DNA of 64,000 nt from Streptomyces sp. CBMA291 (lineage in GTDB: Bacteria > Actinomycetota > Actinomycetes > Streptomycetales > Streptomycetaceae). The position numbers and the translations under genes are program-made. The DNA lies in the NCBI RefSeq assembly GCF_014596525.1, contig NZ_MSJP01000003.1, positions 1-64,000 on the forward strand. Reading direction: 5' to 3'. Positions within the stretch are counted from its first letter, which is position 1. Every line of letters starts with the position of its first letter. The notes beneath the pieces were generated by a model. The model was not told the DNA's origin and did no database searches. It worked only from the letters and a program-made list of their open reading frames with translations. Positions 8,124 to 17,396 of this stretch are shown one piece after another.

Positions 8124-9854
8124 ATGCGTCGATCGTCCGTCATCTCACGCCGCGTGGCAGCGGCCGCCGTCAGTCTCGTCCTGGCCTCGGGCGCCGCCGC
8201 CTGCGCGGGACCCGAGGACACCGGCGCCAAGGACCCCGCCCCCGGCAAGGACTCCGGCGCCCCGCGCGAGGGCGGCACGCTCACCGTCCTCAACAGTGAG
8301 CCGCAGTCCGACTTCGACCCCGCCCGCCTCTACACCTCCGGCGGCGGCAACGTCCCCTCCCTCGTCTTCCGTACGCTCACCACCCGCAACCGCGAGGCGG
8401 GCGCCGCGGGCGCCGAGGTCGTCCCCGACCTCGCCACCGACACCGGGCGCCCCAACAAGGACGCCACCGAGTGGACGTACACCCTGAAGGAGGGCCTGGC
8501 GTACGAGGACGGCACGCCCATCACCAGCGCCGACGTCAAGTACGGCGTCGAGCGCTCCTTCGCCGCCGAACTCTCCGGCGGAGCCCCCTATCTGCGGGAC
8601 TGGCTGGTCGGCGGCGACACCTACCAGGGCCCCTACAAGGACGGCAAGGGCCTCGCGTCCGTCGTCACCCCCGACGCCCGGACCATCGTCTTCAAGCTGC
8701 GCAAGCCCGAGGGCGAGTTCCCCTTCGTCGCCACCCAGACCCAGTTCACCCCCGTCCCCAAGGCCAAGGACACCGGCGCCAAGTACGAGGAGCACCCCGT
8801 CTCCTCGGGCCCGTACAAGGTCGTGAAGAACGAGAGGGACGGCGAGCGCCTGATCCTGGAGCGCAACCCGCACTGGGACCCGAAGACCGACGAGGAGCGC
8901 AAGGCCTACCCCGACCGGATCGACGTCCGCTCCGGGCTCGACGAGGCCGTCATCAACCAGCGCCTCGCCACCTCCACGGGCGCCGACGCGGCCGCCGTCA
9001 CCACCGACACCAACCTCGGCCCCGCCGAACTCGCCCAGATCGGCTCGGACAAGGCCCTCGCCGCCCGCGTCGGCACCGGCCACTTCGGCTTCGTCAACTA
9101 CCTCGCCTTCAACCCGAAGGTGAAGCCCTTCGACAACCCCAAGGTGCGCCAGGCCATCGCGTACGCGGTCAACCGCACCAGCGTCGTCAACGCGGCCGGA
9201 GGCTCCGCGCTCGCCGAGCCCGCCACCACCTTCCTGCCCGAGCGGGCCGCCTTCGGCCACACGCCGTACGACCACTTCCCCGCCGGGAAGACGGGCGACC
9301 CGCAGAAGGCCAAGGAACTGCTCAAGGAGGCCGGTTACCCCGACGGCCTCACCGTCACCCTGCTGCACTCCACCGCCCAGAACCGCGCCACCAGCCCCGA
9401 GATCGCCACCGCCGTCCAGGAGGCCCTCGGCAAGGCGGGCATCACCGTCAAGCTCGACGGGCAGGAGCCCAACGCCTTCAACGAGAAGCGCTGGACCGTC
9501 AAGGACGCCCCCGGCTTCTTCCTCTCCCGCTGGGGCGCCGACTGGCCCGCCGGAGGCCCCTTCCTCGCGCCGATCTTCGACGGACGCCAGATCGTCACCA
9601 ACGGCTCCAACTACAACCACGCCCAGCTGAACGACCCGGCGGTCAACCGCGAGATCGACGAGATCAACAAGCTCACCGACCTCAAGGCCGCCGCCCCCCG
9701 CTGGGGCGCCCTCGACAAGAAGATCGGCGAGCAGGCCCTCGACGTGCCGCTCTTCCACCCCGTCTACAAGCGGCTCGTCGGCAAGAACGTCAAGAACGTC
9801 GTCATCAGCGACTGGACCGGTGTCCTCGACGTCTCCCAGGTCGCCGTCAAGTGA
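8124..9854 (+). CDS. ABC transporter substrate-binding lipoprotein (family 5, peptide/nickel type)
   Basis: 576-residue extracellular solute-binding protein of the DppA/OppA family. The N-terminus has a basic n-region, a hydrophobic core and a lipobox-like SGAAAC, so it is probably an exported, lipid-anchored protein. Family features: GGTLTVLNSEPQSDFDPA at the start of the mature part, the DGTPITSADVKYGVERSF motif and RQAIAYAVNRTSVV. Ligands of this family are oligopeptides, dipeptides or other cationic small molecules; specificity cannot be read. GAGAGG precedes the ATG. It is first in a four-gene operon with overlapping junctions (next start overlaps its stop by 4 bp). Confidence 0.93.
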   Translation: MRRSSVISRRVAAAAVSLVLASGAAACAGPEDTGAKDPAPGKDSGAPREGGTLTVLNSEPQSDFDPARLYTSGGGNVPSLVFRTLTTRNREAGAAGAEVVPDLATDTGRPNKDATEWTYTLKEGLAYEDGTPITSADVKYGVERSFAAELSGGAPYLRDWLVGGDTYQGPYKDGKGLASVVTPDARTIVFKLRKPEGEFPFVATQTQFTPVPKAKDTGAKYEEHPVSSGPYKVVKNERDGERLILERNPHWDPKTDEERKAYPDRIDVRSGLDEAVINQRLATSTGADAAAVTTDTNLGPAELAQIGSDKALAARVGTGHFGFVNYLAFNPKVKPFDNPKVRQAIAYAVNRTSVVNAAGGSALAEPATTFLPERAAFGHTPYDHFPAGKTGDPQKAKELLKEAGYPDGLTVTLLHSTAQNRATSPEIATAVQEALGKAGITVKLDGQEPNAFNEKRWTVKDAPGFFLSRWGADWPAGGPFLAPIFDGRQIVTNGSNYNHAQLNDPAVNREIDEINKLTDLKAAAPRWGALDKKIGEQALDVPLFHPVYKRLVGKNVKNVVISDWTGVLDVSQVAVK

Positions 9855-10828
9855 CCACCGCGACCCGTACGACGGCGCCCGGGGCGGCACTTCCCGCCAC
9901 GGGCGCCGCCCGGCAGGTGTGGCGACGTCTCCGCACCCGCCCGGCAGCCCTCGTCTCCGCCGCCGTCCTCCTCCTGCTCGTCCTCCTCGCCGTCGCCGCG
10001 CCGCTCCTCGCCGCCCTCGCCGGACAGGACCCGAACACGTACCACGACGACCTCGTCGACTCGGCCCGGGGCGGCGTCCCGTACGGCGCCTTCGGCGGGG
10101 CGAGCGCCGAACACTGGCTCGGCGTCGAGCCCGGCACCGGCCGTGACCTGTTCGTCCGGCTCCTCCACGGCGCCCGGATCTCGCTCCTCGTCGCCGTCGG
10201 CGCCACCGTCGTCCAGGTCCTCATCGGTGTGCTCGTCGGCCTCGCCGCCGGACTCGGCAACCGCTGGATCGACGGACTCCTCGGCCGGATCACCGACGTC
10301 CTCGTCGCCTTCCCGCTCCTCGTCCTCGCCATCGCCCTCACCGCCGTCGTCCCGCACGGCTTCCCCCGGCCCCTGCTCCTCATCCTCGTCATCGGACTCC
10401 TCGGCTGGGCCGGGACCTCCCGGATCGTGCGCGCCCAGACCCTCACCCTGCGCGGCCTCGACTTCGTCGCCGCCTCCCGCCTCACCGGCTCCGGACCCTG
10501 GCGGACCGCCCGCCGCGAACTCCTGCCCTCGCTCGCCGCCCCCGTCATCACCTACGCGGCGATCCTCGTCCCCACCAACATCGTCGTCGAAGCCTCCCTC
10601 TCCTTCCTCGGCGTGGGCGTCACCCCGCCCACCCCGTCCTGGGGACAGATGCTGTCGACCGCCCAGACCTGGTTCCGGGCCGACCCCGCCTACGTCCTGC
10701 TCCCCGCCGGACTGCTCTTCGTCACCGTCCTCGCCTTCACCGTCCTCGGCGACGCGGTCCGCACGGCCCTCGACCCGCGCGAGGCCGGCCGACTGCGCGT
10801 GGGCACCCGTAAGGAGACCTCCCGATGA
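9851..10828 (+). CDS. ABC transporter permease, DppC/OppC type
   Basis: 325-residue inner-membrane subunit. The GTG at 9851 overlaps the preceding stop (GTGA). After a cytoplasmic N-tail a first helix (AALVSAAVLLLLVLLAVAAPLL) is followed by a periplasmic segment with the DppC hallmark EHWLGVEPGTGRDLFVRLLHGARISL. The coupling EAA-like loop is RGLDFVAASRLTGSGPWRTARREL, and the C-terminus LGDAVRTALDP is diagnostic of the family. Together with DppB it forms the translocation channel. The C-type subunit preceding the B-type is the reverse of the commonest gene order. Confidence 0.93.
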   Translation: MTTATRTTAPGAALPATGAARQVWRRLRTRPAALVSAAVLLLLVLLAVAAPLLAALAGQDPNTYHDDLVDSARGGVPYGAFGGASAEHWLGVEPGTGRDLFVRLLHGARISLLVAVGATVVQVLIGVLVGLAAGLGNRWIDGLLGRITDVLVAFPLLVLAIALTAVVPHGFPRPLLLILVIGLLGWAGTSRIVRAQTLTLRGLDFVAASRLTGSGPWRTARRELLPSLAAPVITYAAILVPTNIVVEASLSFLGVGVTPPTPSWGQMLSTAQTWFRADPAYVLLPAGLLFVTVLAFTVLGDAVRTALDPREAGRLRVGTRKETSR

Positions 10829-11814
10829 CCCGCTTCGTCCTCAAGCGGCTCGCGGGTGCCGTCCTCGTCCTGCTCGCGCTCTCCGTCCTCGTCTACGCCC
10901 TCTTCTACCTGGCCCCCGGCGACCCCGCCCGACTCGCCTGCGGCGAACGCTGCAACCCCCAGCAGATCGCCCAGGTACGCGAACAACTCGGCCTGAACGA
11001 GAGCGTGTTCGGCCAGTACCTGCACTTCCTCCAGGGCGTGTTCACCGGCCGCGACTACTCCACCGGCACCGACCTCGTCCACTGCGACGCCCCCTGCCTC
11101 GGCCTCTCCTACCAGAACGACCAGCAGGTCACCGCGCTCCTCCTCGAACGCCTCCCCGCCACCGCCTCCCTCACCCTGGGCGCCATGGTGGTCTGGCTCG
11201 TCGTCGGCGTCGGCACCGGACTGCTCTCCGCGCTGCGCAGGGGCGGCCCCACCGAGCGGCTCCTCACCCTGCTCACCCTCGCCGGGACCGGCACCCCCGT
11301 CTTCATCCTGGGGCTCCTGCTCCTCATGGTCGTCTGCGCCCACCTCCAGTGGCTGCCCTTCCCCAGCTACGTACCGCTCGGCGAGGACCCCGAGCAGTGG
11401 GCCTGGAACATGCTCCTTCCCTGGCTCACCCTCGGCTTCTTCGAATCCGCCAAATACGCGCGCCTCACCCGCAGTTCCACCCTGGAGACGCTCGCCGACG
11501 ACCACATCCGCACCTTCCGCGCCTACGGCGTCAAGGAGCGGTCCGTCGTCACCCGCCACGCCCTGCGCGGCGCCGTCCCGCCCGTGATCGCGGTCAGCGC
11601 CGTCGACCTCGGCTCCATGTTCGGCGGAGCCGTCCTCACCGAATCCCTCTTCGGCATCCCCGGGCTCGGCAAGACCCTCATCGACGGCGTCCGCACCGTC
11701 GACCTGCCCGTGGTCGTCGGCGTCGTCCTGCTGACCGGCGTCTTCGTCGTCCTCGCCAACGTCCTCGCCGACCTGCTCTACGCCGCCGCCGACCGAAGGG
11801 TCGTCCTCACATGA
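10825..11814 (+). CDS. ABC transporter permease, DppB/OppB type
   Basis: 329 residues; starts with the family's N-terminus MTRFVLKRLAGAVLVLLALSVLVYALFYLAPGDPARL. A Cys pair (LACGERCNP) and another (HCDAPCLG) lie in the periplasmic loop. The EAA loop is TLADDHIRTFRAYGVKERSVVTRHAL, and TESLFGIPGLGKTLIDGV is the typical DppB segment before the last helices. ATGA overlap with both neighbours indicates translational coupling. Confidence 0.93.
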   Translation: MTRFVLKRLAGAVLVLLALSVLVYALFYLAPGDPARLACGERCNPQQIAQVREQLGLNESVFGQYLHFLQGVFTGRDYSTGTDLVHCDAPCLGLSYQNDQQVTALLLERLPATASLTLGAMVVWLVVGVGTGLLSALRRGGPTERLLTLLTLAGTGTPVFILGLLLLMVVCAHLQWLPFPSYVPLGEDPEQWAWNMLLPWLTLGFFESAKYARLTRSSTLETLADDHIRTFRAYGVKERSVVTRHALRGAVPPVIAVSAVDLGSMFGGAVLTESLFGIPGLGKTLIDGVRTVDLPVVVGVVLLTGVFVVLANVLADLLYAAADRRVVLT

Positions 11815-13451
11815 CACCGCTCGTCGAAGTCCACGACCTCACCGTCGAGTTCACCCGCGAGGGCGCACCCGTACGGGCCGTCGACGGACTCTCCTTCACC
11901 CTGGAGGAAGGGCGCGCCCTCGCCCTCGTCGGCGAGTCAGGCAGCGGCAAGTCCACCGTCGCCGGAGCCCTCCTCGGCCTCCACCGGGGCACCGGCGCCC
12001 GCGTCGGCGGCACCGTACGCGTCGGCGGCACCGACCCGTCCGGCGCCGACCCCGCCGCCCTGCGAAGGCTGCGCGGCGGCACCGCCGCCATGGTCTTCCA
12101 GGACCCCCTGTCCGCCCTCGACCCCTACTACGCCGTCGGCGACCAGATCGCCGAGGTGTACCGGGTGCACGCCGGAGGCACCCGGCGCGCCGCCCGCGCC
12201 CGCGCCGTCCGGGTCCTCGACCGGGTCGGCATCCCCGACGCCGCCCGCCGCTCCCGCTCCCGCCCGCACGAGTTCAGCGGCGGCATGCGCCAGCGGGCCC
12301 TGCTCGCCATGGCCCTCGCCTGCGAACCCCGGCTCCTCGTCGCCGACGAGCCGACCACCGCCCTCGACGTCACCGTCCAGGCCCAGATCCTCGACCTCCT
12401 GCACGAACTGCGCCGCGAGACGGGCACCGCCCTGCTCCTGGTCACCCATGACGTCGGCGTCGCCGCCGAGAGCGTCGACGAGGTCCTCGTCATGCGGGAC
12501 GGCCGCGAGGTCGAACGGGGGCCCGTGGAAGCCGTGCTGGGCGCCCCGGCGGAGCCGTACACCCGACGTCTGCTCGCCGCCGTGCCCCGGCTCGACGGGC
12601 CGCTGCGGACCCCGGTCCGCCCGGCGAAGGAAGAGCCGCCGCTCCTCGAAGCGCGCGAACTGCGCAAGGAGTTCGGCCGGGCCGGGCGGAAGATCACCGC
12701 CGTCGACGGCGTCTCCCTCGCCGTCCACGCGGGCGAGACCCTCGGCGTCGTGGGGGAGTCCGGCAGCGGCAAGACCACCCTCGGCCGCATGCTGGTCCGG
12801 CTCCTCGACCCGACCGGCGGCGAACTCCGTTACCAGGGTACGGAGATCGCCACCCTGACGGACCGCGAGCTGCGCCCCCACCGGCGCGAACTCCAGATGG
12901 TCTTCCAGGACCCCGTCGCCTCCCTCAACCCGCGCCGCTCCGTCGGCGAATCGGTCGCCGACCCGCTGCGGGTCGCGGGGGAGCACGACGAGACCCGGAT
13001 ACGGAACCGGGTGCGGGAACTGCTCGACCGGGTCGGCCTCGACCCCGACCGGTACGACGCCTACCCGCACGAGTTCAGCGGCGGCCAGCGCCAGCGCGTC
13101 GGCATCGCCCGCGCGCTCGCCGCCGAGCCCCGCCTGATCGTCTGCGACGAACCGGTCTCCGCGCTCGACGTCACCACCCAGGCCCAGGTCACCGCGCTGC
13201 TCGCCGAACTCCAGGCTGAACTGGGCCTCGGCCTGGTCTTCATCGCCCACGACCTCGCCGTCGTCCGGCAGGTCAGCGACCGGGTGGCCGTCATGCGCGC
13301 GGGCCGGATCGTCGAGCAGGGCACGGTCGCCGAGGTCTACGGGACGCCTCGGGACCCCTACACCCGGCAGCTGCTCGCCGCCGTCCCCGCCCTCGACCCG
13401 CACCACGCGGCCGAACGCAGGGAACGCCGCCGGGAGCCCGCCGCCGTCTGA
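11811..13451 (+). CDS. Fused double ABC ATPase, DppD-DppF type
   Basis: 546-residue protein carrying both nucleotide-binding domains in one chain, energising the upstream permeases. Domain 1 (about residues 1-255): Walker [10 protein letters not shown], signature FSGGMRQRA, Walker [14 protein letters not shown], switch HDVG. Domain 2 (about 280-535): [35 protein letters not shown]. Both contain the [10 protein letters not shown] / [11 protein letters not shown]-terminal motif of oligopeptide ATPases. All catalytic motifs are intact in both halves. Its ATG overlaps the stop of the permease gene; it ends the operon. Confidence 0.95.
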   Translation: MTPLVEVHDLTVEFTREGAPVRAVDGLSFTLEEGRALALVGESGSGKSTVAGALLGLHRGTGARVGGTVRVGGTDPSGADPAALRRLRGGTAAMVFQDPLSALDPYYAVGDQIAEVYRVHAGGTRRAARARAVRVLDRVGIPDAARRSRSRPHEFSGGMRQRALLAMALACEPRLLVADEPTTALDVTVQAQILDLLHELRRETGTALLLVTHDVGVAAESVDEVLVMRDGREVERGPVEAVLGAPAEPYTRRLLAAVPRLDGPLRTPVRPAKEEPPLLEARELRKEFGRAGRKITAVDGVSLAVHAGETLGVVGESGSGKTTLGRMLVRLLDPTGGELRYQGTEIATLTDRELRPHRRELQMVFQDPVASLNPRRSVGESVADPLRVAGEHDETRIRNRVRELLDRVGLDPDRYDAYPHEFSGGQRQRVGIARALAAEPRLIVCDEPVSALDVTTQAQVTALLAELQAELGLGLVFIAHDLAVVRQVSDRVAVMRAGRIVEQGTVAEVYGTPRDPYTRQLLAAVPALDPHHAAERRERRREPAAV

Positions 13452-13698
13452 CGCCCCGAGGCCTCCTCGAAGCCCTCCCCGGGCACCCTCGTACGCCCTC
13501 CCGAGGCACTCCGCGTATCCGATCCGGCATTTAGCGCGGCTAAACGCGGTCCGAGGGTGAAAGTTACGTGCATTCACCCCTTCCGGTGGTGCGACGGACA
13601 ACCGTCCATCGCGCCACCGGTCTCTCCGCTTACGTTCTTCCCGCTGCGAGTCACCGAACCCACGGTGACCGTCATCGAGGGAGAACGGGGCTGCGCTC
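13452..13698. promoter_or_regulatory. Intergenic region with three inverted repeats ahead of the glycosyltransferase operon
   Basis: Three dyads are stacked here: TTTAGC-GCG-GCTAAA (13530-13544), GGTGAA-N11-TTCACC (13556-13578) and a long imperfect hairpin whose outer arms are CCGGTGG (13583-13589) and CCACCGG (13614-13620) with inner arms GCGA/TCGC and GGAC/GTCC. The first two look like protein-binding sites, the third like an RNA hairpin in the leader of the downstream gene. Confidence 0.5.
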
Positions 13699-15345
13699 AT
13701 GCGGATCGGACTGCTCACCGAGGGTGGTTACCCGTATGCCACCGGTGAGCCCGGACGCTGGTGCGAACGGCTCGTACGCGGGCTGCGCCAGCACCGCTTC
13801 GACCTGTACGCGCCCGACGGACCCGGCGCCCCCCCACCTCTCCCGCCGAACGCCCGGCTCGTCCGCACCACCGACCCCGGCCCGGCCCGGGACACCGGCG
13901 GCCTGTTCGCCGGCGCCTTCGGCGACCGCTCCGCCCGCCGCCCCTACGGCCGCCGCGACCGGCACCGCTTCACCGAGGCCTTCCACCTCCTCGCCACCGG
14001 CCTCTGCGCCGAAGAGGAGCCCCACCAGAACACCCCCGGGGCCGAACCCGCCTTCGCCGCCGGGCTCTACGGCCTCGCCCACCTCGCCCGCGAGCGCGGC
14101 GGACTCCCCGGCGCGCTCCGCTCCGACGACGCCGTCCGCATCCTCGAAACCGTCTGCCGCGCGCCCGGCGCACGCCGGAGCACGGCCGCCGCCGCGCTCC
14201 CCGACCACCTCGCCTTCGCCGAGCACCTGGAACAGACCCTGCGCCCCCTCTCCCTCGACTGGTACGACGAGGACACCCTCGGCGCCGCCGACCTCTGCCA
14301 CGCCGCCGCCGGAGGCACCACCGCCCTCCCCGGACTCCTGGCCAAACGCTTCTTCGGCACCCCGCTCCTCGTCACCGAATACGGCGTACCGCTCCGCGCC
14401 CACTACCTCTCCGCCGAGGGCGCCGACCGCTCCGCCCCCCTCCGCGCCCTGCTCGCCGCCCTCCACGGCCGGCTCTCCACCGAGGTCTACCGGCAGGCCG
14501 GACTCCTCACCCCCGGCCACTCCCACACCCGCCGCTGGCAGGAGCGGTGCGGCGCCGACCGGGCCCGCATCCGCACCGTCCACCCCGGACTCGTCGCCGA
14601 CCGCTTCGCCGAGGCCGGCGAGGACGAGACGAGCGGCGACCCCAGGACCCTGCTCTGGGTCGGCCGCGTCGAACCCGCCAAGGACCTCGTCGCCCTGCTG
14701 CACGCCTTCGCCGAGATCCGCTTCCGGCAGCCCGGCACCCGGCTGCGGATCGTCGCCGTCCCCGTCCGCGAACCGGGCGCCGCCGCCTACCTCGCCCACT
14801 GCGAGGCACTCGCCGCCCGGCTCTTCCCCGAGGAGAGCCACCCGGCGGGCGACCCCCCCGTCGTCTTCGAGGAACTCGGCGGCCCCCGGGCCCCCACCCT
14901 GGAAGACACCTACGCCTCCGGCGCCGTCGTCGTCCTGTCCAGCGCCGTCGAAGGCTTCCCCGCCTGCCTCGTCGAAGCCATGTTCTGCGCCCGCGCCACC
15001 GTCTCCACCGACGTCGGCGCGGTCGTCGAGATCGTCTGCGGCACCGGCCTCGTCGTCCCCCCGCGCAACCCCCGCGCGCTCGCCGACGCCTGTCTGGCCC
15101 TCCTCCACGACCCCGAGCGCCGCCACCGGCTCGGCGCCGCCGCCCGCGCCCGCGCCCTCGAACTCTTCACCGTCGAACAGAACCTCGCCGCGTTCCGAGG
15201 CCTCTACCTCGAACTCCTCTCCCGCTCCCCGGCCCGCCACCGCCCCGGCGACGGCCGCCTCTTCGCCCACCCCGCCGAGGCGCACGTGCCGGGCGACTGG
15301 ACGCACCAGCCCATGACCGCCAGGACAGGAGCCCCCGATGCCTGA
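13699..15345 (+). CDS. GT4-family glycosyltransferase, PelF-like (DUF3492)
   Basis: 548 residues. The N-terminus MRIGLLTEGGYPYATGEPGRWCERLVRGL is characteristic of PelF-like transferases with a DUF3492 N-terminal domain; it has a GT-B fold. The C-terminal GT1/GT4 half shows LLWVGRVEPAKDLVALLHAFAEI and the nucleotide-sugar binding stretch SSAVEGFPACLVEAMFCARATVSTDVGAVVEIV. In Pel systems the related enzyme uses UDP-sugars to build an exopolysaccharide. No signal peptide. It is first in an operon with a membrane protein and a sugar-nucleotide epimerase, so a role in a surface or secreted glycan is inferred; the sugar is unknown. Confidence 0.87.
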   Translation: MRIGLLTEGGYPYATGEPGRWCERLVRGLRQHRFDLYAPDGPGAPPPLPPNARLVRTTDPGPARDTGGLFAGAFGDRSARRPYGRRDRHRFTEAFHLLATGLCAEEEPHQNTPGAEPAFAAGLYGLAHLARERGGLPGALRSDDAVRILETVCRAPGARRSTAAAALPDHLAFAEHLEQTLRPLSLDWYDEDTLGAADLCHAAAGGTTALPGLLAKRFFGTPLLVTEYGVPLRAHYLSAEGADRSAPLRALLAALHGRLSTEVYRQAGLLTPGHSHTRRWQERCGADRARIRTVHPGLVADRFAEAGEDETSGDPRTLLWVGRVEPAKDLVALLHAFAEIRFRQPGTRLRIVAVPVREPGAAAYLAHCEALAARLFPEESHPAGDPPVVFEELGGPRAPTLEDTYASGAVVVLSSAVEGFPACLVEAMFCARATVSTDVGAVVEIVCGTGLVVPPRNPRALADACLALLHDPERRHRLGAAARARALELFTVEQNLAAFRGLYLELLSRSPARHRPGDGRLFAHPAEAHVPGDWTHQPMTARTGAPDA

Positions 15346-15358
15346 AGGAGGCACCCCC

Positions 15359-17263
15359 ATGCGCGGCCCCGCCGCCCGGGACACCCGCCCCGAGGCCCTC
15401 CTCGGCGTCCGCGCCCCGGCCCCCCGCACCAGCGGCACCCCGCACGCCCCCGACGACCCCGCGCCCTCCCCGATAGCCCCGCCCACGCGGAAGGCCACCC
15501 AGGCACCCCCACCCCCGGCCCCCACCCCCGAGCCCCGTCCGCACCCCCACACCCCCCTGAAGCCCCCCGCCCTTCCCGCAGTCCCCGAACACCCTCACGG
15601 CGACACGGATCCGGCGGCCCCGACCGGTCCCGCACGACCCGGGAGCACCACCGCCCCCGCGCCCTTGGCCGCACCGCTGCCCCTGGCCGGTCCCGTGCCC
15701 CTGGCCGGGCCGGTGCGCGCCAGGGACGCCGCCGGGTCGGCTTCCGTGGCTCCGTCCGGGTCCGTACGCCTTGAGAGCGCCGCCGAGCCCGCTTCACCGC
15801 CCGGCCCCACGGGGCTCCGGGACACCACCGGGCCCGCGCCTGTGCCTCCGGCCGGTTCTGTGCGTCCTCGCGAGGGTGCGGGCCCTGTGGCCCCGGTCGG
15901 TCCTGTGGGCTTCCGGGCGGGTGGCGGGCCCGCGCCTGTGTCCCGGGCCGGTTCTGTGCGCCCTCGCGAGGGTGCGGACCCCGTGGCCCCGGTCGGTCCT
16001 GTGGGCTCTCGGGCGGGTGGCGGGCCCGCGCCTGTGTCCCGGGCCGGTTCCGTGCGCCCTCGCGGCGGTGCGGACCCCGTGCCCCCGGCCGGTCCCGTAG
16101 GCCCCCGGGCGAGCGCCGGGCCCGCGCCCGTATCCCCGGCCGAGCCCACCCCCGTATCCCCAGCCGGGTCCACGGCCGGGTCCACGGCCCCCCGGGGCGC
16201 CGCCGAGCACGGGTTCCCGGACGGTCGAGGGTCCGGTCACGTCGCCGACCCCGTCACCGTGCTCACTCGGCTGCACCGGGACCTCTGCGCGCGGGCCGTC
16301 GACCCCCTGGAGATCGCCGCCGGGCTTGAGGCGCAAGGGTTCACCGACCGCACCGCCGCGCGCTTCCGGCACCGGGACGTCTTCTCCCTCGCCGAAGAGC
16401 TGTACGCCCGCGTACCCCGGCACGACACCCCCGCGCCGCCCCCCGCCCCCCGCGCGCCCCGCACCGACGCCTGGCTCCTCGCCGCCCTCGCCCCCGGCGC
16501 CGCCGCCGCGCTCACCCACACCGGACTCGCCCTCGCCCACGGGCCCGCCCGCTCCGCCGTCGGCGCCTCCGGAGCCCTGCTCCTCGCCGGGTCCCTCCTC
16601 CTCGCCGCCCGGCGCGGCCCCTTCCGCGCCCCCGGCGGCCACGGCCCGCCCGCCGCCCGTCTCTGGACCCTCTGGCTCCTCGCCTACGCCGCCGCGGGCG
16701 ACGGCTTCCTCGACCAGATCCTCAGCGGCGGCCCCGACGGACCCTGGGAGCCCACCACCGGCCCCCTTCTCGGCCTCGCCCTCGCCATCGCGCCCGCCGC
16801 CTGGTGCGCCCGGCTCTTCGCCGACCGGGCCCGCCACCGGATCGGGGCCAGCCGGGGCCTCGCCGACTTCGCCGCCCGCATCCGCCCGCTGCTCCTCGGC
16901 ACCGTCACCCTCCAACTCCTCGCCCTCACCGCCCTCCTCGCGCTCACCGGGTTCAGCCCCGGAGCCCTCGCCCTCGGCGCGCTCCTGCTGTTCGCCCGGC
17001 TCCTCACCGCGCACGGCCACCCCGAGCCGGCCGCCGCCGTACTCGCCGCCGCCTGCGCCGCCGAGGCCCTCGCCCTCGCGAGCGTCCTCGCCTCCCGCGT
17101 CCCCGCCCCGGGCTTCGACGCGCTCGCCGCCCCGGTGCGCGCCGACGGCGGCAGCTGGGGCCCCGGGGCCGTCCCCACCCTCGTCTGCGGCGCCGCCGCG
17201 CTCGGCCTGCTGGCCCACGCGACCGGCGCCCTCGTCCGGGCCTCCGCCCACACCACCCCGTGA
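15359..17263 (+). CDS. Large repeat-containing multi-pass membrane protein
   Basis: 634 residues. I chose the ATG at 15359 because AAGGAGG lies 7 nt upstream; an ATG at 15338 overlapping the previous stop is the alternative. Residues ~1-290 are Pro/Gly/Arg-rich and disordered, with at least four copies of a 32-residue repeat. Residues ~295-355 contain a short helical domain (LTRLHRDLCARAVDPLEIAAGLEAQGF is its start). From about residue 370 to the end there are roughly eight hydrophobic helices (for example WLLAALAPGAAAALTHTGLAL and LLLGTVTLQLLALTALLALTG). It sits between a PelF-like transferase and an epimerase, so an export or membrane-platform role for a glycan is plausible; no family was recognised. 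Confidence 0.75.
   Translation: MRGPAARDTRPEALLGVRAPAPRTSGTPHAPDDPAPSPIAPPTRKATQAPPPPAPTPEPRPHPHTPLKPPALPAVPEHPHGDTDPAAPTGPARPGSTTAPAPLAAPLPLAGPVPLAGPVRARDAAGSASVAPSGSVRLESAAEPASPPGPTGLRDTTGPAPVPPAGSVRPREGAGPVAPVGPVGFRAGGGPAPVSRAGSVRPREGADPVAPVGPVGSRAGGGPAPVSRAGSVRPRGGADPVPPAGPVGPRASAGPAPVSPAEPTPVSPAGSTAGSTAPRGAAEHGFPDGRGSGHVADPVTVLTRLHRDLCARAVDPLEIAAGLEAQGFTDRTAARFRHRDVFSLAEELYARVPRHDTPAPPPAPRAPRTDAWLLAALAPGAAAALTHTGLALAHGPARSAVGASGALLLAGSLLLAARRGPFRAPGGHGPPAARLWTLWLLAYAAAGDGFLDQILSGGPDGPWEPTTGPLLGLALAIAPAAWCARLFADRARHRIGASRGLADFAARIRPLLLGTVTLQLLALTALLALTGFSPGALALGALLLFARLLTAHGHPEPAAAVLAAACAAEALALASVLASRVPAPGFDALAAPVRADGGSWGPGAVPTLVCGAAALGLLAHATGALVRASAHTTP
15755..16138 (+). repeat. 96-bp coding tandem repeat (32 residues per unit)
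   Basis: Four units in frame. The two best copies start at 15851 and 15947 and a third at 16043 (exactly 96 bp apart); a more diverged copy precedes them at 15755. The encoded unit starts AGSVRPREGA and ends GPAPVSR. Near-identity of the central copies implies recent duplication. Confidence 0.85.
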
Positions 17264-17269
17264 GGCCCC

Positions 17270-17301
17270 GCGCCCCCGCGGAGCCGACGCCGCGGGGGCG
17301 C
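17270..17301 (+). terminator. Perfect 12-bp hairpin after the membrane-protein gene
   Basis: GCGCCCCCGCGG pairs perfectly with CCGCGGGGGCGC around an 8-nt loop, 7 nt after the membrane-protein stop and before the epimerase. It may terminate or attenuate read-through inside the putative operon. Confidence 0.65.
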
Positions 17302-17342
17302 CCCGTCACCCCTTCCACCACCCCGCAAGGAGAACGAAGACC

Positions 17343-17396
17343 ATGACCCCCCAAGCCCCAGCACCGGCCGGTCGGCACGAAGGGGCCGCGCGATGA
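17343..17396 (+). CDS. 17-codon mini-ORF translationally coupled to the epimerase gene
   Basis: ATG at 17343, 10 nt after a good AAGGAG, encodes MTPQAPAPAGRHEGAAR and stops at a TGA that overlaps the ATG of the epimerase (ATGA). The strongest ribosome binding site in front of the epimerase therefore serves this mini-ORF. It may be a coupling device or a coincidental frame; AAGGGG near 17380 could also serve the epimerase directly. Confidence 0.4.
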   Translation: MTPQAPAPAGRHEGAAR

